From: Paenibacillus sp. ACRRY | GTDB lineage: Bacteria; Bacillota; Bacilli; Paenibacillales; Paenibacillaceae | Reading direction: 5' to 3' | Assembly: GCF_022346995.1 (NCBI RefSeq) | Contig: NZ_JAKRNM010000013.1 | Coordinates: 1-64,000 of the forward strand | Length of the DNA stretch: 64,000 nucleotides | In this document: piece after piece, positions 1 through 7,849 of the stretch | Position numbering within the stretch: position 1 is the stretch's first letter | Layout of the letters: every line of letters begins with the position of its first letter | The notes under the pieces: model-generated | Databases searched by the model: none | What the model saw: only the letters and a program-made list of their open reading frames with translations | What the model was told of the DNA's origin: nothing | Made by a program: the position numbers and the translations under genes

Positions 1-65
1 CGACTTGCATGTATTAGGCATGCCGCCAGCGTTCGTCCTGAGCCAGGATCAAACTCTCCAATAAA
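1..65 (-). rRNA. rrs: 16S rRNA, 5' end only
   Basis: The reverse complement reads through the universal 16S start (the 27F primer region, AGAGTTTGATCCTGGCTCAG) and on into the GAACGCTGGCGGC helix. The mature 5' end is placed near 65 by analogy with Bacillus (TTTATTGGAGAG). The gene continues off the left edge, so only about 65 nt are present. Confidence 0.97.
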
Positions 66-202
66 GTATTGAAAAGAGCGATTAGCTCATTTTGAATCTG
101 ACGAGATTAAAAATCTCATTTCGCTTCGAAATCATACAGTCAAATGACTTGTACTAATTTCTCAGCTTTTCGATCTTACAAGTAAGATCGTTACTCACTC
201 GT

Positions 203-219
203 TGTTCAGTTTTCAAAGA
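203..219 (-). promoter_or_regulatory. boxA-like antitermination element in rRNA leader
   Basis: On the minus strand this reads TCTTTGAAAACTGAACA. It resembles the boxA/leader sequence in front of Bacillales 16S genes, where the Nus complex loads for rRNA antitermination. It lies about 140 nt upstream of the mature 16S end and about 50 nt downstream of the predicted promoter. Assignment is by similarity to the known leader motif. Confidence 0.6.
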
Positions 220-266
220 TCAAACGTTGTTTGCTTCCGAATGTTGTTCTCTTCAGCAACTCTTAT

Positions 267-295
267 ATATTATCATGTCCGAACCAATTTAGCAA
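267..295 (-). promoter_or_regulatory. Probable rRNA operon promoter (extended -10)
   Basis: On the minus strand a -35 TTGCTA (290-295) is followed by a 17-nt spacer and -10 TAATAT (267-272). A TG one base upstream of the -10 gives an extended -10. It points at the 16S gene, with a predicted start near 260 and a leader of about 195 nt. A-rich DNA just upstream (296-305) could act as an UP element. Between here and the terminator at 527 I see no gene; short reading frames on either strand lack ribosome sites. Other rRNA promoters may lie in the same AT-rich stretch. Confidence 0.5.
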
Positions 296-526
296 GCATT
301 TTTTTCAAGTTTCTTTCGAAGCTTTTCAGTTCGCTTACCGCACCGTGTATCTCGTGTTTTCTTGGCCGGAAAATTAATATATCATATATCACAATATCTT
401 GTAAAGTGTTTTATAAAAATAAATTGTATATCTAGATATCCTAATGTTTTTCAAAGCTCCACATTTTTCAACACCTTGGACACGAGTATATATAAGCCCT
501 CTATATATTTTGTCTTTCTTCTATAT

Positions 527-570
527 ATAGAAAACACCCCTCTGCTTCTACTCAGAATTGAGAGGGGTGT
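527..570 (-). terminator. Rho-independent terminator of the TraB-type gene
   Basis: A 10-bp perfect inverted repeat (534-543 and 561-570, ACACCCCTCT/AGAGGGGTGT) is followed on the minus strand by TTTTCT. It lies 20 nt past the stop of the gene ending at 590 and separates it from the rRNA region. Confidence 0.85.
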
Positions 571-589
571 ATCCAGTAAAGATATAATG

Positions 590-1807
590 TTATTTACGTT
601 CTACAGTATAACCCTTATCTTCAAGCAGCTTCACGATGCCGTGTTCACCCAGATAGTGGGCAGCACCTACAACGATAAAGTACTCCTCTTTCTTATCACT
701 CTTCAGGTATCCATCAATCTTGTCAGCCATGCCAATGTTACGGTCGATCAGCATTGCTTTGTTGTACTCCTCGTTATCAGAGAAGTTATTGGTCAGATCA
801 AGCAACTGCTCATCATTACCCGTTTTCCACATCTCGGCCATTTGGTTCACACTATCATCAAGAACATCGTAGTTGTCTAAAGTTGCTTTCAACGTTTCCT
901 CTTGCAGCTCTTTGGAGAAGTCGTTAAACATGCCCAGTTGGGACTCGTACGATTCCAGCTCGATAATAGGCAGTTTACTCTCAATGGCCTTTTGGATGAA
1001 ATACAAATCCACACCCGCGGAAGCTTCATATCCAGCCGTCACCGACTTCAGGCTAGCAAGCGTACTCTCTGCAACCCAAGGCTTGAATGCGTCCAGCGCA
1101 TTAGGCTCCAGTCCGTTTTTCTTCAGGATATCCCCCAGCTTGGTATACGTTTCACTTGAAACATGATCCTTCAGCGTTGTTCCATCCTGGTAAGATCCCA
1201 GATCCAGAATCAGCTTCTGTTGTGCCTCATCAGCCGCTTTGCTAATGTCGATCTCGACGCCCAGGTAATCCGCTTCAGCAAAAGCTTCCTCAAATTCCTC
1301 GCGCAATGGGTAGAAGCTATCGTCAGCAATATGCATGGAGCCTACCAGATATACCGTGTTCCCGTTGCTCTCCACTTCCCACATGAAGCCTCGCCCACCT
1401 GTTTGTGCTACCGTTTCTGCTCCCTTGGAGACAAGCAAAACGGTACGCGTCTTCGCATCCCAGTTTACTTCATAACCTGCAGCGTCCCCAACAATACGAA
1501 TCGGTGCATAGGTTACACCATTAATGCGTGTAAGCTTGCTTTTGAGTGTAATCGTTTTGCCGTTCACCACAGCCGTAATTGTATCATCTGTCGCAGTTGT
1601 CAACTTCACGTCCATTGCATCAAGTGTGGAGCGAAGGGGAACCAATGTTGTTCCCTTGTTATTAATTGGCGCCCCTACAGTGTACTCTACTGCCTGGTCA
1701 TTGACTTTAACGGAAGTCTCTTGAGGTGCAGCCATGGCCGGTGCCGCTGAAGCGAGCAAACCAACCGAGATGGTGAGTGACAGGAGCATGCGTTTCCAGT
1801 TTTTCAT
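590..1807 (-). CDS. Secreted TraB/GumN-family protein with copper-amine-oxidase-N domain
   Basis: 405 aa. Residues 1-26 form a signal peptide ending A-M-A. Residues about 33-127 match the copper amine oxidase N-terminal (stalk) domain common in Paenibacillus secreted proteins, with the features TTLVPLRSTLDAM and VTYAPIRIVGDAAGYEV. Residues about 140-400 are a TraB/PrgY/GumN domain: N-terminal VYLVGSMHIADDSF and C-terminal VVGAAHYLGEHGIV carry its conserved GxxH motifs. TraB-family proteins are proposed metal-dependent hydrolases related to TIKI proteases; the substrate here is unknown. An AGGAG site precedes the ATG. It is a single gene with its own terminator. Family is clear; function is inferred only from the family. 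Confidence 0.85.
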   Translation of the reverse strand: MKNWKRMLLSLTISVGLLASAAPAMAAPQETSVKVNDQAVEYTVGAPINNKGTTLVPLRSTLDAMDVKLTTATDDTITAVVNGKTITLKSKLTRINGVTYAPIRIVGDAAGYEVNWDAKTRTVLLVSKGAETVAQTGGRGFMWEVESNGNTVYLVGSMHIADDSFYPLREEFEEAFAEADYLGVEIDISKAADEAQQKLILDLGSYQDGTTLKDHVSSETYTKLGDILKKNGLEPNALDAFKPWVAESTLASLKSVTAGYEASAGVDLYFIQKAIESKLPIIELESYESQLGMFNDFSKELQEETLKATLDNYDVLDDSVNQMAEMWKTGNDEQLLDLTNNFSDNEEYNKAMLIDRNIGMADKIDGYLKSDKKEEYFIVVGAAHYLGEHGIVKLLEDKGYTVERK

Positions 1808-1942
1808 ATTATGTATTCTCCTTTAGATATATAGTAGGGTAAATCTATCAGTTCAAAGAATGAACATACATCATTATTACGATAATAGACTGAGAGGGGT
1901 TCCACCTTTTTCCTGAGATGGCTCCCTTCTCCCTTTTAATAG

Positions 1943-2125
1943 TTACTTCTTACTTCCAGCCATCCACAGCCCAGCAACAGCAAGAACAGCTCCGGCACCC
2001 ATCAGAACACCCTGCACAGCATCCTTTATGGAAGATCCTTCTGCACTTACTAACGATCCTAGCAAAAGTACGGCTGCACCAACACTTAACATCATGAATG
2101 ATTTTGAATCTATGCTTTTGATCAT
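1943..2125 (-). CDS. Small two-helix membrane protein, unknown function
   Basis: 60 aa starting MIKSIDSKSFMMLSVGAAVL. Two hydrophobic stretches (about residues 10-23 and 36-52) are separated by a short polar loop (EGSSIKDA), and the C-terminus is basic (GSKK), so a small membrane hairpin is likely. I chose the ATG at 2125 because GGAGG sits 8 nt upstream; an in-frame TTG at 2131 would be too close to it. It lies between the ABC operon and the TraB-type gene on the same strand. Family not recognised. Confidence 0.6.
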   Translation of the reverse strand: MIKSIDSKSFMMLSVGAAVLLLGSLVSAEGSSIKDAVQGVLMGAGAVLAVAGLWMAGSKK

Positions 2126-2206
2126 ACTCAACGCCTCCAGTGATATATTATTAAGTTGGACTATTTCTTTTCTAAAGCAGTAGTAGTTAGTAGTAATTAA
2201 ATTGAT

Positions 2207-3505
2207 TTAAATTTTGTAAGCTCTCATCGCCTTGAACAATTCCTTGAAGGTTGGACGCTTACCATACATCAACACACCCGTGCGATAAATCTTGGCAGCC
2301 AGCCAGCCGAAGATAAAGATCGATATGACCAGAATGGCCAAAGACACTAGTATCTCCCATGTTGGAGCAACCCCTGCCCCGATTCGCACCAAGATGGCTG
2401 TAGGTGAGGTGAACGGTATGAAGCTAGCAACTTTTAATAACAGAATGTTCGGTGTTGCGATACTGAAGATCGCAATGTAGAAGGAAACCAATGAAAGCAT
2501 CGTAATCGGCAGCACCGCTTGACCCAGCTCTTCCGTACGGCTAACCATCGAACCAATCGCAGCAAACATCACCGCATACAGGAAGTAACCAAGGATGTAG
2601 AAGATTAATCCGTATACAATAACGGCAATATTTACATCACTCAGGTTCAAACTAAAATCACTCAGGACATCACGGTTGTGAGGAAGCAGCACATTCCCTG
2701 CGATCACCGCACCGAAAATACCGATCTGAAGCATACCTACCATAAATATACCGATGATCTTACCAAACATCTGACTCAGTGGAGACACGCTGGTAATCAA
2801 AATCTCCATAATACGGGAACTCTTCTCCGCCGTGATTTCGGATGCGATCATATTACCTGTCATCATCGTAGATGTGAACAGGAGGATGATCAGCAGGTAT
2901 ACCACAATGTAGTTGATCGGGCTCATGCCATTCTCAGACCCCGCAGCAGCTCCCGCTTCTTCAGTGCTCAAGCTTTGTTCGCTTATTTTAACAGGTGTAT
3001 TAATCAGTTCCTTTTGCTCAGCTGAAAGTACGTCCTTCACGACGACATCCAGCTTCACACTTTGCAGCGCAGCTTCTATAGAAGCAATAATCTGAGGGGA
3101 CACCTCTTCTGTTGAATACAGGATCGGCTGTGGGAACTCCTGTCCTTGGGCCGCTTCAAGCTTCAGATACCCATCAATAAGTCCGGATTCTGCATCTGCT
3201 TTCAACGCAGCTTCATCTTTAGTACCATCAGCTATGAATCGGTAGGTTTGATCTCCTTGTGCGGACGAGAACTTCTCCAGCTTCTCCGATACTTCTGGCT
3301 GTCCCGCACTCAGAAGCCCAATGTTTACAGGGTTGCTTCCTGCAGCTCCGCCGCCGATTGATCCACCGTTAAATAAGGTAATGAAATAAGGTACATTAAG
3401 TCCAATTGAAATTAAAAGTGCAAGTACAATGGTCGTAACTACAAATGATTTCGTTTTGACTTTGTTTTTGAACGTAAATCCGATGATCGTTCCCATTTTA
3501 TTCAT
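2207..3505 (-). CDS. ABC-2 type transporter permease (YhaP/NatB-like)
   Basis: 432 aa from the ATG at 3505 (MNKMGTIIGFTFKNKVKTKS). One N-terminal membrane helix (about 20-40) is followed by an extracytoplasmic domain of roughly 170 residues, then a cluster of about five helices (from IVVYLLIILLFTSTMM to the end), the layout of NatB/YhaP permeases. The motif ASEITAEKSSRIMEILITS is typical of this family. The start overlaps the stop of the upstream ATPase by 8 bp and GAGGTGG lies 12 nt before it, so the two are translationally coupled and should form one exporter. Relatives export sodium or drugs, or protect the membrane; the substrate here is unknown. A longer reading frame begins at 3562 but lies inside the ATPase gene. 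Confidence 0.85.
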   Translation of the reverse strand: MNKMGTIIGFTFKNKVKTKSFVVTTIVLALLISIGLNVPYFITLFNGGSIGGGAAGSNPVNIGLLSAGQPEVSEKLEKFSSAQGDQTYRFIADGTKDEAALKADAESGLIDGYLKLEAAQGQEFPQPILYSTEEVSPQIIASIEAALQSVKLDVVVKDVLSAEQKELINTPVKISEQSLSTEEAGAAAGSENGMSPINYIVVYLLIILLFTSTMMTGNMIASEITAEKSSRIMEILITSVSPLSQMFGKIIGIFMVGMLQIGIFGAVIAGNVLLPHNRDVLSDFSLNLSDVNIAVIVYGLIFYILGYFLYAVMFAAIGSMVSRTEELGQAVLPITMLSLVSFYIAIFSIATPNILLLKVASFIPFTSPTAILVRIGAGVAPTWEILVSLAILVISIFIFGWLAAKIYRTGVLMYGKRPTFKELFKAMRAYKI

Positions 3506-4403
3506 TCGACTCACCCACCTCACGAATAAAGATTTGGTTAAGCGTTGGTTCTTTGATCTCAAAATGCTCTACAGTAGTCTGATTCATTGCGTGCTTCAAA
3601 ATCTCCTGGGCAGCCTCAACCTGTGCAATATGAATAAGATATCCACGCTCGTTCCGCTCCACCTTATTTACACCGGCCAATCGATCCAAACCGTCCACAT
3701 TGCCAGTGGTATTCAGGAAAACCTGTTCACGCGGATAGCGATTCTTGATCTCCTTGATCTCTCCCTGAACTACGGTATTGGAGCGATGTAGAATTGTTAT
3801 CTGACGACAAAGTTCTTCAACATGCTCCATGCGATGTGTCGAGAACAGAATAGCTGTTCCTTCATCACGCAATTCCTTAACAGTGGATTTGAGTAGCTCT
3901 ACGTTTACTGGATCTAAGCCGCTGAACGCCTCATCAAGAATAAGAATCTGAGGACGGTGCACCACCGCAGCGATAAAGCCCATCTTTTGCTGGTTACCCT
4001 TCGATAACTCCTCAATCTTTTTGTCGTAATACTCAGGGACCTCGAATCGATCGAGCCAGTATCTTAAGCTTTTGTCTGCATCCTTGCCATTCATGCCGCG
4101 AAGGCGAGCCAAATAATTGATCTGGTCACTGACCTTTACCTTGGGATACAGTCCGCGTTCTTCCGGAAGATAACCCATGATCTGCTGCAACTCAGTATTA
4201 TAAGGCTTTCCGTTATATCTTATCTCTCCATTATCGGGATGAATCAGACCAAGTACCATGCGCATCGTTGTTGTTTTACCCGCACCATTGGCACCCAGCA
4301 ATCCATAGATTTCCCCTTCTTCCACATTAAGCGTAACACCGTTAACAGCCGTCTTATCTGCATATTGCTTGACTACCTGCTTCAGTTCCAATCTGTTCAT
4401 CAT
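3498..4403 (-). CDS. ABC transporter ATP-binding protein (YhaQ/NatA-like)
   Basis: 301 aa. Walker A GANGAGKTT (about 34-42), signature LSKGNQQKM, Walker B ILILDEAFSGLDP and the H-loop STHRMEHVEELC are all intact, so it should hydrolyse ATP. The last 80 residues are the DUF4162-type tail found on NatA/YhaQ ATPases. GGAGG lies 7 nt before the ATG. It is the fourth gene of a five-gene operon and pairs with the permease whose start it overlaps. Acts at the inner face of the membrane. Confidence 0.9.
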   Translation of the reverse strand: MMNRLELKQVVKQYADKTAVNGVTLNVEEGEIYGLLGANGAGKTTTMRMVLGLIHPDNGEIRYNGKPYNTELQQIMGYLPEERGLYPKVKVSDQINYLARLRGMNGKDADKSLRYWLDRFEVPEYYDKKIEELSKGNQQKMGFIAAVVHRPQILILDEAFSGLDPVNVELLKSTVKELRDEGTAILFSTHRMEHVEELCRQITILHRSNTVVQGEIKEIKNRYPREQVFLNTTGNVDGLDRLAGVNKVERNERGYLIHIAQVEAAQEILKHAMNQTTVEHFEIKEPTLNQIFIREVGESNE

Positions 4404-4420
4404 CTATCATCCTCCTTCGT

Positions 4421-5314
4421 TTATCTCCACAGTGTCGGAGTGTACCCTGCAATCCAGTATTGCAGCACTTCGTCCAGTTCCAGGTTTCGGATTTTCATGA
4501 TGCGGTTACCCGCAAGCTCCAGCCTCTCCTGCGCTTCAACTACCCGGGTCGTAATCACTCGAATGGCTCCAGCCTCCTGCTTCGACTCAACAGCCCCCGG
4601 TATACTCTCAGGTCTTAGATCGCCTTCGTACCAGATTTCTCTCCATTGATCGAGCACGACATCCTTTTCCGCCATTCCAAGTGATTGGCCCCGGTGCATC
4701 AGTACAATGTAATCAGCCAGACGCTTCACTTCATCTGCAATATGTGTTGCTATTAAAATGGTGGTATCCCCTTCCGCCATGAAATTGCGGAACTGCTCCA
4801 CCATGACCTTCCAGGCAAATGGATCAAGCCCAGAAGAGGGTTCATCTAGCAGGAGCAATCTCGGCCGTGCAGCAAGGGCTGCCGCTATTTCGAATTTGCG
4901 CCGTTCTCCTTTGGACAACTTCTTCAGTTTCACATCATAGGGAACATCCATATCATCCATTAGCTGGTTGAAAAGCTTAGCATCCCAACGGGTGTACCAA
5001 TGTGCTCGGAATCTGGCAGCTTCAACAGCGGTTATATTGTCTTCTTCCGAACCTCCACCGTCTGCAACAAAGCCAATATGCTCTCTCAGCTCTGTAGGAA
5101 GTTCACCTTCGTGGTGCTGTCCGAACCAAACGATCTGACCGGAATCCGGTAGTACAACCCGCTGAAGCATATTCAGCAGTGTGCTTTTTCCGGAACCGTT
5201 ATGTCCCAATATGGCGACCACGTATCCCTCCGGAATGGCGAGATCAATAGGGCCAATGATTCTACGTTTGCGTATCTTGGATACCCCGTTTAGCTGAACC
5301 GCTATTGGTTCCAT
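4421..5314 (-). CDS. ABC transporter ATP-binding protein (YtrB-like)
   Basis: 297 aa. Walker A GHNGSGKST, signature LSKGERRKFEIAAAL, Walker B LLLLDEPSSGLDP and H-loop ATHIADEVKRLADY are intact. It directly follows a GntR-family regulator, 13 bp apart, as YtrB follows YtrA in the B. subtilis ytr operon, and most probably partners the 237-aa membrane protein at 5808-6521. AGGGGTG precedes the ATG. In B. subtilis the ytr system is induced by cell-wall-active antibiotics; carrying that role over to this operon is an inference. Confidence 0.85.
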   Translation of the reverse strand: MEPIAVQLNGVSKIRKRRIIGPIDLAIPEGYVVAILGHNGSGKSTLLNMLQRVVLPDSGQIVWFGQHHEGELPTELREHIGFVADGGGSEEDNITAVEAARFRAHWYTRWDAKLFNQLMDDMDVPYDVKLKKLSKGERRKFEIAAALAARPRLLLLDEPSSGLDPFAWKVMVEQFRNFMAEGDTTILIATHIADEVKRLADYIVLMHRGQSLGMAEKDVVLDQWREIWYEGDLRPESIPGAVESKQEAGAIRVITTRVVEAQERLELAGNRIMKIRNLELDEVLQYWIAGYTPTLWR

Positions 5315-5327
5315 GTTTGGTCACCCC

Positions 5328-5729
5328 TTATTTCGGATAGTAGATCGACTGCAAGATCTCTTGAAACAATCGTGCCATTTCCTCTTCACTGCACCCAACG
5401 GATTTACCGGACTGCACGGCTGCCTGCAGTGCTTCTTTTGCTGCTGTCAATTTGTAGTTCTCCCGATCTCCTGCCTCAACCTTGGCTACAAACGTCCCCG
5501 TACCCTGCTTTGTTCGAAGCAAGCCTTCATTCTCCAGATCCTGGTAAACCCGGCGAACAGTAATCACGCTGCAATTCAACGATCCTGCAAATTCGCGAAT
5601 GGACGGCAAATGCGTTCGCTCCCCCAATTGACCCGTTATAATTAAAGATCTTAGCTGGTTTTCAATTTGGTGATATAAAGGTTCAGCACTGTTTTCATTA
5701 ATTTGAATCGGTATATTCAAGCCCTGCAC
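5328..5729 (-). CDS. GntR-family transcriptional regulator, YtrA subfamily
   Basis: Up to 133 aa. The N-terminal winged helix of the GntR family is clear (PLYHQIENQLRSLIITGQL, LPSIREFAGSL, VRRVYQDLENEGLL and GTGTFVA), followed by only about 40 residues, the short tail of the YtrA subfamily. That is too small for a ligand domain of the FadR or HutC type. The frame opens with GTG at 5729, but TTG at 5720 (NIPIQINENS) has GAGGTG 6 nt upstream and may be the true start. It sits second in the ABC operon and probably represses it through the palindrome at 6579-6602. Confidence 0.85.
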   Translation of the reverse strand: MQGLNIPIQINENSAEPLYHQIENQLRSLIITGQLGERTHLPSIREFAGSLNCSVITVRRVYQDLENEGLLRTKQGTGTFVAKVEAGDRENYKLTAAKEALQAAVQSGKSVGCSEEEMARLFQEILQSIYYPK

Positions 5730-5807
5730 CTCACCCTCGCGTACACTTCAGTTCACTTGCACGATAGTGCTGGTCATCCTCGATGTCGTTCTATATTTGA
5801 CTTACCA

Positions 5808-6521
5808 TTAACTTAAATCCCGCTTCGATAACTTCCTTAGTGTTAAGCGACTAAGCAACCATAACACCGCAAATCCCAATATTAGCGATCCCCACATAAA
5901 TGGTGATAACAACCCCCAGGTTTTGCTGATTTCTGTGGCATATTGCAATCCGTTTCCACCCATGATTCGAATGAAAATCGCAATAAGGACAATTACGGGT
6001 ACAAACAGCATGCTGATTAACAAATACTTTTTGCCCGTGTGCAAAAATTCTCCAAAGATATAGAACCCTGTAATTAGTACCCCATATCCTGTACACGTTA
6101 GCGCAAAGGCTAGATATTGATCCCATCGGAACCCTTCCAAATGCATCACGGAGACATACAACGCGCCATAGTAGAATATGCCATTATAGATGAAGGCCAG
6201 CAACGCCTGCTGAATTCGTCCCCACATCACAGTCTCTGCCGAGATCGGAAGTCTGCGATAGTAGGTCAGCATCTGGGTATAAGAATCTTCCTGTATGTAG
6301 CGGAAAGAACGTCTAGAGAAGATAAATCCCTGAAATGGAATCATAAGCAAGAAGTAGGAATCGGAAATGATGTTAAGCGCACTTTCCTCCCTCTGTCCAT
6401 ATAACATGACACCACCCATAGCTCCAACATAGATCATAAACATTGCAGACCATAACCATTGATACCGATCCTTGCTCCATTCACTGCGGGTTAGCCACCA
6501 AGCCTGCTTCCAATCATTCAT
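5808..6521 (-). CDS. Membrane protein, probable ABC transporter permease of the YtrA-type operon
   Basis: 237 aa with about six predicted membrane helices (for example LWSAMFMIYVGAMGGVMLYG, YGVLITGFYIFGEFLHTG and LLISMLFVPVIVLIAIFI) and basic cytoplasmic ends. No ATPase motifs. As first gene of the operon ahead of a YtrA-type regulator and a YtrB-like ATPase, it is most simply that ATPase's membrane partner. Sequence alone does not name the family, so the permease role rests on context and topology. A 78-bp gap separates it from the regulator gene with no clear internal promoter. Confidence 0.65.
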   Translation of the reverse strand: MNDWKQAWWLTRSEWSKDRYQWLWSAMFMIYVGAMGGVMLYGQREESALNIISDSYFLLMIPFQGFIFSRRSFRYIQEDSYTQMLTYYRRLPISAETVMWGRIQQALLAFIYNGIFYYGALYVSVMHLEGFRWDQYLAFALTCTGYGVLITGFYIFGEFLHTGKKYLLISMLFVPVIVLIAIFIRIMGGNGLQYATEISKTWGLLSPFMWGSLILGFAVLWLLSRLTLRKLSKRDLS

Positions 6522-6578
6522 AACATTGCCTGCCTTTCCATCTCACGTTTTACTGCGCAAGCTGTGTTCACTGTGTTT

Positions 6579-6602
6579 ACTGTATATATCAATATACACA
6601 GT
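6579..6602 (-). promoter_or_regulatory. Probable YtrA-type operator of the ABC operon
   Basis: A 24-bp near-perfect palindrome: arms ACTGTGTATAT and ATATATACAGT match at 10 of 11 positions around a 2-nt centre. AT-rich TGTATA half sites are typical of YtrA-subfamily GntR operators. It overlaps the last bases of the -10 at 6600-6605 and covers the expected transcript start, so a bound repressor would block initiation. This is the only such palindrome I noticed near the operon. Regulator identity is inferred from the gene at 5328. Confidence 0.65.
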
Positions 6603-6629
6603 ATACAGACCTCTAGTTCATACCGTCAA
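6600..6629 (-). promoter_or_regulatory. SigA-type promoter of the ABC operon
   Basis: On the minus strand -35 TTGACG (6624-6629), an 18-nt spacer and -10 TATACT (6600-6605), each one base off consensus. The leader to the ATG at 6521 would be about 73 nt. The rest of the 6522-6864 gap holds this promoter, the operator and the terminator at 6770. Confidence 0.7.
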
Positions 6630-6769
6630 CCCTTTTTTTCCTGAATCAGGGATTTAACAGGAATTTATTCCCTTGCATACTGAGTGATACAGCATAAAAG
6701 GCAGATTACTGCAGTGATCACTACGATTGTTCACCGACTGCTTAGAGCTGATCATGATCATGTGCAGGC

Positions 6770-6822
6770 AAAAAAAGAGAGCTGACTCCGATATTGTGCG
6801 AACACAAATCGGAATCAACTCT
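6770..6822 (-). terminator. Strong terminator after the crystallin-like gene
   Basis: Long hairpin with arms 6778-6792 and 6808-6822, continued by an inner TTGTG/CACAA stem. On the minus strand it is followed by seven T residues. It ends transcription of the gene stopping at 6865 before the ABC operon promoter. Confidence 0.85.
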
Positions 6823-6864
6823 TTCAATTTTCCGGCACCTGTATGCAGAAGAGGTCAAACACAT

Positions 6865-7236
6865 TTACACCAAATTGTAGCCGCTTGGCAAAGTACGATT
6901 ACTGCGGATGGCACGAATTTCGGCCAGTGTCAGCCGTTGATTGGTGGAGATCAGGGATTCCACATCATTTCCGCGAATCAGATCATCGAGATCTCTCAGG
7001 TTGGTATTGCCACGATACACGCGGAATCCACCCTGAAAGTTTGGTCTCGTAAACACAACCAGCGTTGCATTGGAACTTGTCGAGAAAAAGCGCAGGCTCT
7101 CTACCCCATCCAGAATGTTGTCCAGATTGCGCAGACCCGTGTTACCACGGAAAATCCGGCTTCTCCCTCTGTAGTTCTCTTCTGAATACACCGTGAGACG
7201 TGGATACGTTTGACTGACTTGGACTGTTTTTTTCAC
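6865..7236 (-). CDS. Beta/gamma-crystallin-like protein, two tandem motifs
   Basis: 123 aa with a GTG start and GGGGGA 8 nt upstream. Two similar repeats fill residues about 12-50 and 58-97. Each has an aromatic-x4-aromatic-x-G Greek-key signature (YSEENYRG and FTRPNFQG), then the shared RGNT-LR-LD block and a VESL segment (DGVESL, NDVESL). Microbial beta/gamma-crystallins bind calcium through an N/D-N/D-x-x-S/T-S motif; here the last position is Leu in both copies, so binding may be weakened. No signal peptide, so probably cytosolic or spore-located. The C-terminal 25 residues are outside the repeats. Single gene with its own terminator. Confidence 0.7.
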   Translation of the reverse strand: MKKTVQVSQTYPRLTVYSEENYRGRSRIFRGNTGLRNLDNILDGVESLRFFSTSSNATLVVFTRPNFQGGFRVYRGNTNLRDLDDLIRGNDVESLISTNQRLTLAEIRAIRSNRTLPSGYNLV

Positions 7237-7348
7237 TTGTTGTTTCCCCCTCTCGATCTCATTCTATGTAAAGATGAGAGAGAAGGTATGGACGATTGAA
7301 CGAATCCATTCATCCATTTTCATATTTTCAAAGAATCCGGGTCAAATT

Positions 7349-7813
7349 CTACACCCCAAGGATGGCTTCCCAAACGGGGCGTGTATGTCCGCCAGGGTAA
7401 AGGAGATACAAAAGTACGTATACTATGACGCCTGTCAGTGCACTGCTGAACCAGATCATGGATGTAAATCGCCCCCAGCGACGATGTGTAGCAAATTTCT
7501 TCTTAAATCCCAGCACCAGGGTAGAGATACCGAAGACCGCAGCTGCTGTGGCGAGAATAATATGAAAGATCAGAAAGATCCGATAGAATATCTCCATCTC
7601 CGGATCACCGCCCCAAGCGGTATTTCCAACAAATATCGTCCGGGACATGTAGATGATAAAGAAAAGCAGAGCCGCGACAGCTCCGGCGACCATCATGGAC
7701 TGATGAGCCTCCTTTTTGCCACGAACGATTAACACCCAACCGACCCCAACCAGTACAGCGCTAATCACAATGAAAGAAGTACTGATCGTAGGTAGCAAAA
7801 AATGCATATCCAT
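7349..7813 (-). CDS. ctaM: DUF420 membrane protein, heme A/cytochrome oxidase maturation factor CtaM
   Basis: 154 aa from the ATG at 7813 (MDMHFLLPTIS), with GAGGGGGA 7 nt upstream. Four predicted membrane helices with conserved His residues (RGKKEAHQSMM and ATHRRWGRFT) match the DUF420 family, known as CtaM/YozB. CtaM is needed for activity of heme A-containing oxidases in Bacillales. It closes the ctaCDEFG operon here, as expected for a maturation factor. Confidence 0.85.
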   Translation of the reverse strand: MDMHFLLPTISTSFIVISAVLVGVGWVLIVRGKKEAHQSMMVAGAVAALLFFIIYMSRTIFVGNTAWGGDPEMEIFYRIFLIFHIILATAAAVFGISTLVLGFKKKFATHRRWGRFTSMIWFSSALTGVIVYVLLYLLYPGGHTRPVWEAILGV

Positions 7814-7849
7814 CGTGTGTTCCCCCTCTTGTCTGAACATAACTAAGGC

